Shown in pieces: positions 25,608 through 36,595 of a stretch of DNA of 64,000 nucleotides. The stretch is taken from the NCBI GenBank assembly GCA_029202665.1, contig CP119326.1:1736001-1800000 (forward strand), in the 5' to 3' direction. Numbering within the stretch: position 1 is the stretch's first letter; every line of letters starts with the position of its first letter. The notes beneath the pieces are model-generated. The model was not told the origin of the DNA. It ran no database searches and worked only from the letters and a program-made list of their open reading frames with translations. Position numbers and translations under genes: made by a program. Source of the stretch: Candidatus Brevundimonas colombiensis (GTDB lineage: Bacteria > Pseudomonadota > Alphaproteobacteria > Caulobacterales > Caulobacteraceae).

Positions 25608-26615
25608 TTACCAGACGCCGATCTTTTCCGCCTCGGCGTGGCTGATGGGGTGGTGGGCCTTGGCGTGGTCTTCTTCGGCCAGGAACCGGGCGGCCTCCAG
25701 CGCGGCCATGCAGCCCATGCCGGCGGCGGTGACGGCCTGGCGATAGACGTCGTCGGTGACGTCGCCGGCGGCCCAGACGCCCTCGATGGCGGTGGACGCC
25801 GTGCCGGGCTTGACCCGCAGATAGCCGCCCGAGTTGGTCTCCAACTGGCCCTTGAACAGTTCCGACGACGGGGCATGGCCGATGGCGATGAAGACGCCGT
25901 CGGCCGGGATGTCGCGGGTCGATCCGTCCTTGACGTTCTTCAGGCGGACGCCCGTGACGTTGCGGGCGATGCCGTCCACCACGCCGACGATCTCCTCGAT
26001 GGCGACGTTCCAGATCACCTCGACCTTGGGGTTGGCGAACAGGCGGTCCTGCAGGATCTTTTCGGCGCGGAACTCGTCCTTGCGGTGGATGACCGTGACC
26101 TTGGAGGCGAAGTTGGTCAGGAACAGCGCCTCTTCGACCGCCGTATTGCCGCCGCCGACCACGACCACTTCCTTGCCGCGATAGAAGAAGCCGTCGCAGG
26201 TAGCGCAGGCCGAGACGCCGAAACCCTGATAGGCGGCCTCCGACTCCAGCCCAAGCCATTTGGCCTGGGCGCCGGTGGAGATGATGACCGTCTCGGCCAG
26301 AATCTCGTCGCCGCCGTCCAGCTTCAGCCGGAACGGACGCTGGGACAGGTCGGCGGAGGTGACGATGTCGTGGATGACCTCGGTCCCGACGTGCAGGGCC
26401 TGGGCTTGCATCTGCTCCATCAGCCACGGGCCCTGGATGGTCTCGGCGAAGCCGGGATAGTTTTCGACGTCGGTGGTGATGGTCAGCTGGCCGCCGGGCT
26501 GGATGCCGGCGATGACGACAGGGTTCAGGGAGGCGCGGGCCGCATAGATGGCGGCGGTCCAGCCGGCGGGGCCGGAACCAATGATGGCGACGCGAACGGT
26601 ACGAGCTTGGGTCAT
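25608..26615 (-). CDS. trxB: Thioredoxin-disulfide reductase
   Basis: 335 residues. The FAD motif GSGPAGWTAAIYAARA is near the start and the NADPH motif GGGNTAVEEALFL is in the middle. The redox-active disulphide is in SACATCDGFF. It reduces thioredoxin with NADPH in the cytoplasm. The length and motif order match the family, and the ATG at 26613-26615 is the only sensible start. The greA-VOC-ELM1 operon lies upstream on the same strand, 50 bases away, so partial read-through is possible. Confidence 0.96.
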   Translation of the reverse strand: MTQARTVRVAIIGSGPAGWTAAIYAARASLNPVVIAGIQPGGQLTITTDVENYPGFAETIQGPWLMEQMQAQALHVGTEVIHDIVTSADLSQRPFRLKLDGGDEILAETVIISTGAQAKWLGLESEAAYQGFGVSACATCDGFFYRGKEVVVVGGGNTAVEEALFLTNFASKVTVIHRKDEFRAEKILQDRLFANPKVEVIWNVAIEEIVGVVDGIARNVTGVRLKNVKDGSTRDIPADGVFIAIGHAPSSELFKGQLETNSGGYLRVKPGTASTAIEGVWAAGDVTDDVYRQAVTAAGMGCMAALEAARFLAEEDHAKAHHPISHAEAEKIGVW

Positions 26616-26665
26616 GCGCCTATTTAGGCGGTGATTCCCGTTTGCGCGATGCTGGTCCTCAGTTT

Positions 26666-27652
26666 CTATCGCGTCCGCATCGCCTCCAGAACCGCGCGGG
26701 CGGCGCGGTCGGTTTCGGCCAGGGGTTCGTAGGTCCAGGGGATCAGCGCGCCGTCGAACGGCCGGGCGGCGCCGCGCGAACGCAGATCATCGTGCAGGCG
26801 GGCGAACTTGCCGGGGGATTTCAGCGGGACCATCGGCAGGATGTGAACCGGCTTGCCGGTCGAGGCGGCTTCGGCGGCCATGTTGGCGCTGTCCTCTGTG
26901 ACCAGCACATGGTCAGCGTAATGCAGGAAGCCGAACAGGGGGTTGTCGCCGGTCCCGTCCCAGATCCAGCCGGGCAGGTCGGACAGGCGTGCGGTCATCG
27001 CCGCCTTGGCCAGCTCAGGCGTGCGGCGCGAGAAGGTCAGCATCAGCGATCCGCCCGCCGCCCGCACGGCGTCCGCGATCCGGTCGGCCAGAGCGGCGGC
27101 ATGGGCGGCGGGCAGGTCGAAAGCCTTGGACCGACCGCCGATCAGGACCGCAATGCGCGGATGGGGCAGGGGAGCGATCCGGTCGGCGAAGTCGGGGGCC
27201 GCCTCGGCGATCCGCTGGGGCGTGATGCGGTGCGGCGAGCCGGTGATCTCGAAGACATTGTCGCCCGACAGGTTGTCGTGGGCGGGGGCGACGATCATGT
27301 CGTAGCGGGGGTTGGCCCAGCGCGGGTCCTGGGTCTGAACGACGAAGGTCTTGCCGCCGCTCCATTGTTTGACCCGTGTCGAAAGCGGCAGGGTGGCGCG
27401 GCCCGTCGCGATCCACAGATCGGGCCAGGGGGCGGCGAGGGCGTCCGAGGCGGGGTCCAGCATCGCCCGCGTCTTCAACGCCGACGGCCAGCGGTCGAAC
27501 AAAGCCCGCCAGCGGATATGTTTGATCGTGACTTCGGCCGGGGTCAGGCGCTGCACCGCCTCGGCGAGGCCCAGGGCCTGGTTCTCGATCCCGGCGCGGC
27601 CGTCCGAGACCACCCAGACGCTGAGGGGGCGGGACGGCGGAATGGACGTCAC
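26666..27652 (-). CDS. ELM1-like family protein
   Basis: 328 residues from a GTG (27650-27652) that overlaps the VOC stop in GTGA. The sequence (VWVVSDGRAGIENQALGLAEAV, then RWANPRYDMIVAPAHD, GGRSKAF, and VTEDSANMAAEAASTGKPV) matches the bacterial family named after plant mitochondrial fission protein ELM1. The C-terminal part resembles the nucleotide-sugar fold of GT-B glycosyltransferases, so an envelope sugar role is more likely than fission. The exact function is unknown. It is coupled to the VOC gene and, through it, to greA. Confidence 0.85.
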   Translation of the reverse strand: MTSIPPSRPLSVWVVSDGRAGIENQALGLAEAVQRLTPAEVTIKHIRWRALFDRWPSALKTRAMLDPASDALAAPWPDLWIATGRATLPLSTRVKQWSGGKTFVVQTQDPRWANPRYDMIVAPAHDNLSGDNVFEITGSPHRITPQRIAEAAPDFADRIAPLPHPRIAVLIGGRSKAFDLPAAHAAALADRIADAVRAAGGSLMLTFSRRTPELAKAAMTARLSDLPGWIWDGTGDNPLFGFLHYADHVLVTEDSANMAAEAASTGKPVHILPMVPLKSPGKFARLHDDLRSRGAARPFDGALIPWTYEPLAETDRAARAVLEAMRTR

Positions 27653-28071
27653 GCCTGGCCGGGCGCGGCCCGAACCCAGGTCATGGCCTCGATCTTGTTG
27701 CCGTCAGGATCGCGCAGGAAGGCGGCGTAATAGCCGGGCGCATAGTCGGGGCGGAAACCGGGCGCGCCATCGTCGCGACCGCCGGCGGCAAGGCCCTGGG
27801 CGTGAAAGCGATCGACCGCGTCCCGATCCGGCGCGGCGAAACAGACATGGGCGCCATTGCCGGCCGAGGCGGCCTGACGGTCGTGAGGGATGGAGGCCCA
27901 GAATTCGGGCAAGGCGCGGCCATAGGCCAGCCCCATCGGATGTTCCATCACCCGGCCGACGCCCAGGCTTGCGAACACGGCGTCGTAGAAGACGCCGGTC
28001 CGAACCAGATCGGTGACGCCCACCGAAACATGCGACACCAGGGGCGGGCGTGTTTCGGCGGCGTCGGTCAC
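27649..28071 (-). CDS. Glyoxalase/VOC-fold protein
   Basis: 140 residues from GTG at 28069-28071, which has GGAAAT upstream and begins 4 bases past the greA stop; a longer start would overlap greA. Vicinal oxygen chelate features include SHVSVGVTDLVRTGVFYDAVFASLG at the start and YYAAFLRDPDGNKIEAM at the end, which supplies the usual C-terminal Glu metal ligand. The N-terminal His of SHVSVGV is a second ligand. The substrate is not known; glyoxalase, dioxygenase and thiol-transferase functions all occur in this fold. It is translated in the greA operon. Confidence 0.85.
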   Translation of the reverse strand: MTDAAETRPPLVSHVSVGVTDLVRTGVFYDAVFASLGVGRVMEHPMGLAYGRALPEFWASIPHDRQAASAGNGAHVCFAAPDRDAVDRFHAQGLAAGGRDDGAPGFRPDYAPGYYAAFLRDPDGNKIEAMTWVRAAPGQA

Positions 28072-28075
28072 GGTC

Positions 28076-28549
28076 TTATTTCCACTCGACCTTGAGGATC
28101 TCATAGGCCTTCACCCCGCCGGGGGTGTTGACCTCGACCACGTCGCCGACCTCCTTGGAGATCATGGCGCGGGCGATCGGCGAGGCGATGGAGATGCGGC
28201 CCTGTTTCACGTCGGCCTCATGCTCGCCGACGATCTGGTACCGGCTCTCTTCCTCGGTGTCCTCGTCCACCACCGTGACGGTGGCGCCGAACTTCACCTG
28301 GTTGCCGGACAGTTTGGACACGTCGATGACCTGGGCGCGGCTGATCTTGTCCTCGATCTCGGCGATCTGGCCTTCGATCCAGCCCTGCCGCTCCTTGGCG
28401 GCATGATATTCGGCGTTTTCGGACAGGTCACCGTGTTCGCGGGCCTCTGAAATGGCCGCGATCACGCTGGGCCTTTCGACCGACTTCAATTGCTTCAGTT
28501 GATCGTCGAGAGCGCGATAGCCCTCGGCCGTCATCGGCACTTTTTCCAT
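28076..28549 (-). CDS. greA: Transcription elongation factor GreA
   Basis: 157 residues from the ATG at 28547-28549, the expected GreA length; the longer frame reads through a terminator and is rejected. The N-terminal coiled coil has the catalytic acidic tip in AREHGDLSENAEYHAAKE. The C-terminal domain reads VKFGATVTVVDED, then ISIASPIARAMISKEVGDVVEV. It restarts stalled RNA polymerase by stimulating cleavage of backtracked RNA. It heads an operon with the VOC and ELM1-like genes. Confidence 0.97.
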   Translation of the reverse strand: MEKVPMTAEGYRALDDQLKQLKSVERPSVIAAISEAREHGDLSENAEYHAAKERQGWIEGQIAEIEDKISRAQVIDVSKLSGNQVKFGATVTVVDEDTEEESRYQIVGEHEADVKQGRISIASPIARAMISKEVGDVVEVNTPGGVKAYEILKVEWK

Positions 28550-28605
28550 TGTGTCGTGATTTTTCTTGTTCGCCCGGAGACTGGAAAGACGCGAAATAGG
28601 CACAC

Positions 28606-28630
28606 AAAAGGCCGCGGGGCGGGCGCGGCC
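28606..28630 (-). terminator. Rho-independent terminator upstream of greA
   Basis: On the minus strand a 7-base stem (GGCCGCG/CGCGGCC, 28610-28630) with a 7-base loop is followed by TTTT and further T/G bases. It would stop transcripts entering from the small membrane protein gene at 28694 and separates them from greA. The T-run is short, so strength is moderate. Confidence 0.6.
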
Positions 28631-28693
28631 GGGCATCAAAGCTAGGGGATATCGGTCCTGAAATCAAGAGCGCCACCCCAGGCGAGCCATATT

Positions 28694-28894
28694 TCAGGCA
28701 CGCGCAGGAGGCTCCGACTTGGGGTCGCGGCGCAGAACGCCCTTGATCAGACTATAGGCCAACCAGCCGATGGCGGCCAGTCCGGCGAACATGAACAGGC
28801 CGGAAATGAGTGCGGCCCCTGCGGCCATGAAGGCCAGAACGAAGGCGACGGCGGCGGCGAGCCCGGCGATGATCTGAATGGTGTGAAGGCGCAT
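28694..28894 (-). CDS. Small two-segment membrane protein
   Basis: 66 residues. Two hydrophobic segments, at about residues 6-28 and 31-50, are joined by a short turn. A basic tail follows (RRDPKSEPPARA) that would face the cytoplasm. No family is recognised. Codon use looks normal for the region. It is read towards greA but separated by the terminator at 28606-28630. Confidence 0.6.
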   Translation of the reverse strand: MRLHTIQIIAGLAAAVAFVLAFMAAGAALISGLFMFAGLAAIGWLAYSLIKGVLRRDPKSEPPARA

Positions 28895-28948
28895 GGCTTG
28901 TTAACGTCTTGCGCCTCGTCGGGTTGCGATCAACCGATCACGATCCGA

Positions 28949-29614
28949 TCACGCATAACTATATTCGCCGCCCCGCTCCAAGGCGCGACGGTAGGCGGGG
29001 CGGGCATGAATTCGGTCCAGAAACGCCCTGAGGCGCGGCTTGGTCGCGGCGTCGAAGGCTCGGTCGGCCCCGGCCTCGACCGGAAAGCTCATCATGATGT
29101 CGGCGGCGGTGAACTGATCGCCCGCAAACCATTCTGACCGTTCCAGTTCGGCCTCCCAGAAGGCGACATGGGTGCGCAGTTGCGGTTCGACGAAGCTGGC
29201 CAGGGCCTTGTTCGCAACGCCCTTGACCAGGGGCTTCATCAGCCCGGGCGCGCGCTGAGGCATTATGCTGAAGACCAGCTTGAGCAGCAGCGGCGGCATG
29301 GCCGACCCTTCCGCGTAGTGAAGCCAATAGGTGAATCGGCGCGCATTCTCTGTGCCCGCCGCCGGGCGCAGCCGGCCGGCGCCATAGGCATCCAGCAGAT
29401 ATTCGACGACGGCGCCGGTCTCTGCGACCGTAATCTCTCCGTCCTCGATCACCGGCGACTTGCCCAGCGGGTGGATTTTCAGCAGTTCTGGCGGGGCCAG
29501 CCGGTTGCCGGGATTGCGCTCGTAACGCACCACCTCATAGTCCAGCCCCAATTCTTCCAGCAGCCACAGGACGCGCTGCGAGCGGCTGTCGTTCAGGTGA
29601 TGGACTTTGATCAT
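28949..29614 (-). CDS. Glutathione S-transferase
   Basis: 221 residues. The thioredoxin-like N-terminal domain reads KVHHLNDSRSQRVLWLLEELGLDYEVV, then HPLGKSPVIEDGEITVAETGAVVEYL. This includes the Ser after NDSRS as candidate catalytic residue and the cis-Pro/ES(T) glutathione site. The all-helical C-terminal domain has FTAADIMMSFPVEAG and closes with ARPAYRRALERG. It conjugates or reduces with glutathione in the cytoplasm, and its substrate is unknown. The gene is single and preceded on the same strand by the small gene at 29670. Confidence 0.92.
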   Translation of the reverse strand: MIKVHHLNDSRSQRVLWLLEELGLDYEVVRYERNPGNRLAPPELLKIHPLGKSPVIEDGEITVAETGAVVEYLLDAYGAGRLRPAAGTENARRFTYWLHYAEGSAMPPLLLKLVFSIMPQRAPGLMKPLVKGVANKALASFVEPQLRTHVAFWEAELERSEWFAGDQFTAADIMMSFPVEAGADRAFDAATKPRLRAFLDRIHARPAYRRALERGGEYSYA

Positions 29615-29669
29615 GGCTCATCTCCGGGCGGGCGTCGACTATCGGGGCGCGCCCGGGGGAAGTCGAGGA

Positions 29670-29894
29670 CTATCGCGGCGCGCGGCCGCTCCAGCGATTG
29701 CGGGCGCGTGGGCGATCCTGCGCCTGTGTCTGAGAGGCGGCCTGGGGGCGGGCGCCGTTACGGCGGCTGCGCCACACCTCATAGGCCAAGGTCGCCAGGG
29801 CCAGCTTTCCGGCGTGACGGCCCGCCAGGCGGCGTCCGGCCTTGGACAGCAAGAGGCCGCCGATCATGGGAACCAGTTTGTGCAGACGGGACAT
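29670..29894 (-). CDS. Small basic protein of unknown function
   Basis: 74 residues from the ATG at 29892-29894, with AAGGAG just upstream. The first half is amphipathic with one weakly hydrophobic helix (LVPMIGGLLLSKAGRRLAGRHAGKLALATLAYEVW). The second half is disordered and very basic. No family is recognised. A near-consensus stress promoter (GAAAC, 16 bases, CGTT on this strand) lies 25 to 49 bases upstream, so the gene may belong to the general stress set. Confidence 0.6.
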   Translation of the reverse strand: MSRLHKLVPMIGGLLLSKAGRRLAGRHAGKLALATLAYEVWRSRRNGARPQAASQTQAQDRPRARNRWSGRAPR

Positions 29895-29918
29895 GGTTGA
29901 TCTCCTTGTTCCTGTCCA

Positions 29919-29943
29919 AACGCACCGGCGCGGTTCGCGTTTC
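29919..29943 (-). promoter_or_regulatory. Possible EcfG-type promoter
   Basis: On the minus strand, GAAAC (29943-29939) and CGTT (29922-29919) are 16 bases apart. This differs from the EcfG consensus by one base in the first box. It is placed correctly for the small gene that starts at 29894. Confidence 0.45.
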
Positions 29944-30023
29944 GTGCTGCGACGACCTGATCTGCCAACGGGCGTCAGAAGGTTTGGCGCGCGCATGGCG
30001 AAAAGGGGTGCTAGCTCTGGCCG

Positions 30024-31319
30024 ATGCGCTCTTCCCGTCTCGCCGCCTTCTTCACCTCTCTCAGCTTCTTCGTCATCGCCGCCCTGGTCGCGGGCGTGGT
30101 GGTCGGGGCCATGGCCCAGGGCGCCGACGCGCCGTGGTTGACGGGCGGTTTGGGCGTGGTCGAAAGTCTGGGCCAGGTCTGGCTGAACGCGCTGCGCATG
30201 ACCGTCATTCCGCTGGTGTTCAGCCTGCTGGTCACGGGCATCGTCTCCATCGCCGACGCCGCCGCGACGGGGCGGATCGCGGTGCGGTCGCTGGGGGTGT
30301 TCGGCGTGCTGCTGGTCGGGGCTACGGTCTATGCCATCCTGGCGGGGCTGGGGCTTCTGGCGATCTGGCCCATTGACCCGGAGGCGGGCCAGAGCCTGTT
30401 GTCGGGCGTCAGCGCGGACGCCTTGGCGACCGTGGGCGACGCGGCGCGGACGGATGGCCTGCGCGCCTTCCTGGCCAGTCTGGCGCCGGCGAATGTGGTC
30501 AAGGCGGCCGCCGACGACGGGGTGCTGGCCGTGGTCGTCTTCGCCGTGGCGTTCGGTTTCGCCGCCACTCGGATCAAGACCGAGCTTCGTCGACCGCTGG
30601 CCGGCTTCTTCGAGGCGGTGGCCGAGACGATGGTGGTGATCGTTCACTGGGTGCTGCTGGCCGCGCCGTTCGGGGTGTTCGCCCTGGCGCTGGGCGTGGG
30701 TCTGCGCGCCGGTCTGGGGGTGGCGGGGACGCTGGCCCACTATGTGGCCATTGTCTGCCTGAGCCAGATCGGTCTGATCCTGATCACCTATGTCGTCGCC
30801 ATCGTCTGGGGGCGGATCCCGCTGGCCCGGTTTGCGCGCGCGGCGGCCCCGGCCCAGGTCGTCGCCGTCTCGACCCAGTCGTCGCTGGCCAGCCTGCCGG
30901 TGATGATCGAACGGGCGCGCGACTGGCTAGGCGTGCCCCAGACCTCCGCGGGCCTGGTTCTGCCGCTGGCGGTGGCGGTGTTCCGCATCACCAGCCCCGT
31001 CGCCAACCTGGCGGTCTGCCTCTATGTGGCGCAGCTGAACGGGGTGCATCTGGGCCTCGGCGTGCTGATCGCCGGCGGGCTGACGGCCATCGCCGTGTCC
31101 ATCGCCTCGGTCGGCCTGCCGGGCCAGGTCAGCTTCTTCGCCGCCATCGGGCCGATCTGCCTGGCCATGGGCCTGCCGCTCGGTGTGCTGCCGCTGCTGT
31201 TGGCGGTCGAGGTCATCCCCGACATCTTCCGCACCGTCGGCAATGTCACCGCCGACCTCGCCGCAACCCGGATCGTGGCGGGGCGGGATGACGCCGCTGC
31301 CACACCTGACATCGAATAG
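30024..31319 (+). CDS. Dicarboxylate/amino-acid:cation symporter (DAACS family)
   Basis: 431 residues with about eight membrane helices and two re-entrant loops. Family signatures include GQVWLNALRMTVIPLVFSLLVTGIVSI, the serine-rich hairpin (AVSTQSSLASLPVM), LPLAVAVFRITSPVANL and SVGLPGQVSFFAAIGPICLAMGLPLGVLPLLLAVEVIPDIFRTVGNVTAD, which carries the substrate-binding Asp. It imports C4-dicarboxylates or amino acids with sodium or protons in the inner membrane. The secreted esterase gene follows after 10 bases, so the two form an operon. Substrate identity is not determined. Confidence 0.93.
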   Translation: MRSSRLAAFFTSLSFFVIAALVAGVVVGAMAQGADAPWLTGGLGVVESLGQVWLNALRMTVIPLVFSLLVTGIVSIADAAATGRIAVRSLGVFGVLLVGATVYAILAGLGLLAIWPIDPEAGQSLLSGVSADALATVGDAARTDGLRAFLASLAPANVVKAAADDGVLAVVVFAVAFGFAATRIKTELRRPLAGFFEAVAETMVVIVHWVLLAAPFGVFALALGVGLRAGLGVAGTLAHYVAIVCLSQIGLILITYVVAIVWGRIPLARFARAAAPAQVVAVSTQSSLASLPVMIERARDWLGVPQTSAGLVLPLAVAVFRITSPVANLAVCLYVAQLNGVHLGLGVLIAGGLTAIAVSIASVGLPGQVSFFAAIGPICLAMGLPLGVLPLLLAVEVIPDIFRTVGNVTADLAATRIVAGRDDAAATPDIE

Positions 31320-31329
31320 GGATCGAACC

Positions 31330-32415
31330 TTGCCCGTGCCCAAGCTTCCTGTCGCCGCCGCGTTCGGCCTGACCGCCCTGGCCCTGATCCAGACGCCGGC
31401 GATGGCGTCGAGCGAACCCCTGCCGGTCCATGTCGGCGGGCGGGTGATCCGCGCGGCGGACGGGTTGAGCTTCGGCTGGCCGTGCGTCTATTTCGAGAGT
31501 CGCTTCAACGGGACGGGGGTGCGGGTCCGTTTCGACGCGCCAGAGCAGAACCTGCGGCTGCTGGTCGACGGGCGCGAGCGCACCCTGTTCCGAAACGCCG
31601 GACGCGTCGATCTGACGCTGGAGGACCTGGGGGCCGGGGATCACGTCGTGCGGCTGGAGAAACAGAGCGAGAGCCAGACCGGCGGCGGGCGGTTCACGGG
31701 CTTCTTCCCGACAGGCGACGGCCGCCCCCTGCCGGCGCCGGCGCGCAGCCGCCAGATCGAGTTCATCGGCGATTCCTATTCGGTGGGCTATGGCGACGTG
31801 TCGTCGGCCCGCACCTGCACGCCGCAGGAAATTCATGACACGACCGACACCCAGCGCGCCTTCGGTCCGCTGGTGGCGCGCCGGTTCGACGCCGATTACC
31901 GGATCAACGCCTATTCCGGCTATGGCGTCGTTCGCAATTATGGCGGCAAGGACCCGGGGGCCAGCCTGCCGACCCTCTATGCGCGCCTGAAGCCGGACGA
32001 TCCGCGAGCGGCGGTCGGTGCGGACCCGGACTGGAGGCCTGCGATCATCGTCGTCAACCTGGGCGTCAACGACTTCTCGACCCCGCTGCACGCGGGCGAA
32101 GCCTGGGCGGACGAGGCGGCCCTGCGCGACGCCTATCGCCGGCGCTATGTGGATTTCCTTCAAGAGCTGCACCGGGCTCAGCCCCAGGCGCGGTTCATCC
32201 TGATGGGATGGGTGAACACCGTGGGGGCGGACATCGCCCAGGTGGCGGCGACGGTGAATGCGCGGACGCCGAACCTGGCCACCGCCCTCCCGTCCGACGG
32301 GCTGGACCTGCAGGCCTGCGATTGGCACCCGTCCCAGGCCGATCACGTCAAGCTGGCGAGCCTGGTCGAGCGGGCGATCACGACGATGGACGGCGACTGG
32401 CGGCCCACGCCCTGA
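31330..32415 (+). CDS. Secreted SGNH/GDSL esterase, CE2-like
   Basis: 361 residues. The TTG at 31330 has AGGGA 7 bases upstream and puts the signal peptide (AAAFGLTALALIQTPAMA) at the very start; GTG 31336 is the alternative. A beta-sandwich region (about 35-140) precedes the SGNH domain: block I FIGDSYSVGYGD with the nucleophile Ser, block III NLGVNDFSTP, and block V DWHPSQADH with Asp and His. The layout resembles carbohydrate esterase family 2 acetyl-esterases that deacetylate polysaccharides. It is coupled to the symporter, suggesting that hydrolysis products could be taken up; this link is a guess. Confidence 0.85.
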   Translation: MPVPKLPVAAAFGLTALALIQTPAMASSEPLPVHVGGRVIRAADGLSFGWPCVYFESRFNGTGVRVRFDAPEQNLRLLVDGRERTLFRNAGRVDLTLEDLGAGDHVVRLEKQSESQTGGGRFTGFFPTGDGRPLPAPARSRQIEFIGDSYSVGYGDVSSARTCTPQEIHDTTDTQRAFGPLVARRFDADYRINAYSGYGVVRNYGGKDPGASLPTLYARLKPDDPRAAVGADPDWRPAIIVVNLGVNDFSTPLHAGEAWADEAALRDAYRRRYVDFLQELHRAQPQARFILMGWVNTVGADIAQVAATVNARTPNLATALPSDGLDLQACDWHPSQADHVKLASLVERAITTMDGDWRPTP

Positions 32416-32418
32416 CGG

Positions 32419-32703
32419 TCAGAAGACGACCCAGGCCGCCCCGGCCAGCAGCAGGATCAGGTGCAGCGAAACCACCACGCCGAACCGCGTCCTGAACGGT
32501 TCCTCGCGCGTCTTGTGGCGCATCAGATGCTGGCCCATCCAAGCGCCCAGGCCGCCGATCAGGCCGAACAGCAGGAGCGTCGATTCCGGCGTGCGCCACA
32601 GGCCGCTCCTGGCCTTCCGCTTGTCCCAGGCGAAGGCCAGAAAGCCCGCCGCCTCCGCGATCAGAATGGCGATCAGGGCCTTGTCGAGCGTCGAAATCGT
32701 CAG
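32419..32703 (-). CDS. Small membrane protein (DUF1294), CTG start
   Basis: 94 residues. The frame has no ATG, GTG or TTG near its start. The best start is CTG at 32701-32703, with AGGGA just upstream, giving M/L-TISTLDKALIAILIAEA. Family features are clear: FLAFAWDKRKARSGLWRTPESTLLLFGLIGGLGAWMGQHLMRHKTREEPFRTRFG. DUF1294 proteins are four-helix inner-membrane proteins of unknown function. The gene lies directly after carB on the same strand. A 15-base perfect hairpin sits between them and may control its translation. Confidence 0.8.
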   Translation of the reverse strand: MTISTLDKALIAILIAEAAGFLAFAWDKRKARSGLWRTPESTLLLFGLIGGLGAWMGQHLMRHKTREEPFRTRFGVVVSLHLILLLAGAAWVVF

Positions 32704-32712
32704 GGTTTCCCT

Positions 32713-32752
32713 GTCATCGGCCGCACCGTCAGCGCAGGGTGCGGCCGATGAC
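32713..32752 (-). repeat. Perfect 15-base inverted repeat between carB and DUF1294 gene
   Basis: GTCATCGGCCGCACC (32713-32727) pairs without mismatch with GGTGCGGCCGATGAC (32738-32752) around a 10-base loop. On the coding strand it starts 6 bases after the carB stop and ends 9 bases before the CTG start of DUF1294. No T-run follows, so it is not a normal intrinsic terminator. It could block ribosomes or RNases at the carB mRNA end. Confidence 0.75.
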
Positions 32753-32758
32753 TGAATG

Positions 32759-36058
<3,300 letters not shown>

Positions 36059-36083
36059 CGCCAGCTCTTCTTCTTATTGAACG

Positions 36084-36398
36084 CTAATGGGTCACGACCG
36101 CGCAGTCCCAGCCGTCATAGTCCAGCTGGAAGGCCGCGGCCCAGGTCTGCATCATGGCCGAGGTCGCAGCGAACGACGCCGCATCCACCGCCATGGTGGT
36201 CTCTAGAATGGTGGAATCGTCGGCGCCGCTGGTCAGAAAGCCCGCGCGCCGCGCGACCTCGTTCAGGTCGCCATGATCGCCCTCGCCATAGAAGTAGAAC
36301 CGCGTGTGGCGCGGCGTCAGGCCGCTGTCGCCCTGTTCGGCCAGCGCCGCGCGCACCATGGCGTCGCGTTCGTCATGACTGATGTCCGGGGCGAGCAA
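36084..36398 (-). CDS. RraB-like regulator of RNase E
   Basis: 104 residues. A TTG at 36396-36398 is the likely start; internal ATGs would cut the conserved helix. The C-terminal part (AATSAMMQTWAAAFQLDYDGWDCAVVTH) matches the RraB signature found at the end of the E. coli protein (LDVEYDGWG). RraB binds RNase E and inhibits selected cleavages, changing mRNA lifetimes. Here it is much smaller than the enterobacterial form and may bind differently. It is read with carB, 25 bases apart. The role in this organism is inferred from the family only. Confidence 0.65.
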   Translation of the reverse strand: MLAPDISHDERDAMVRAALAEQGDSGLTPRHTRFYFYGEGDHGDLNEVARRAGFLTSGADDSTILETTMAVDAASFAATSAMMQTWAAAFQLDYDGWDCAVVTH

Positions 36399-36545
36399 GT
36401 GCGGCGTCTTCCTTCGGTCTCTACGCGCGCGAGAAGCCCCCGCACGGCAGGGCCATGCGACGTTCGCGTCGGGTTGTCGGTTAAGCGGCCCGTTTAGAGA
36501 GGGTCATCCCCCCTGACAAGGTGGGGGTGACGTCAGGCAAAGAAA

Positions 36546-36573
36546 AAGGGCGGCGTCTTGCGACGCCGCCCTT
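36546..36573 (-). terminator. Rho-independent terminator of TonB receptor gene
   Basis: A 12-base perfect stem, AAGGGCGGCGTC (36546-36557) with GACGCCGCCCTT (36562-36573) and a 4-base loop, is followed on the minus strand by TTTCTTTG. It lies 22 bases after the stop of the receptor gene. A second weaker C/G hairpin is nearby (36507-36530). Confidence 0.85.
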
Positions 36574-36595
36574 CATTCTCAGGAGTGAACCCGCT

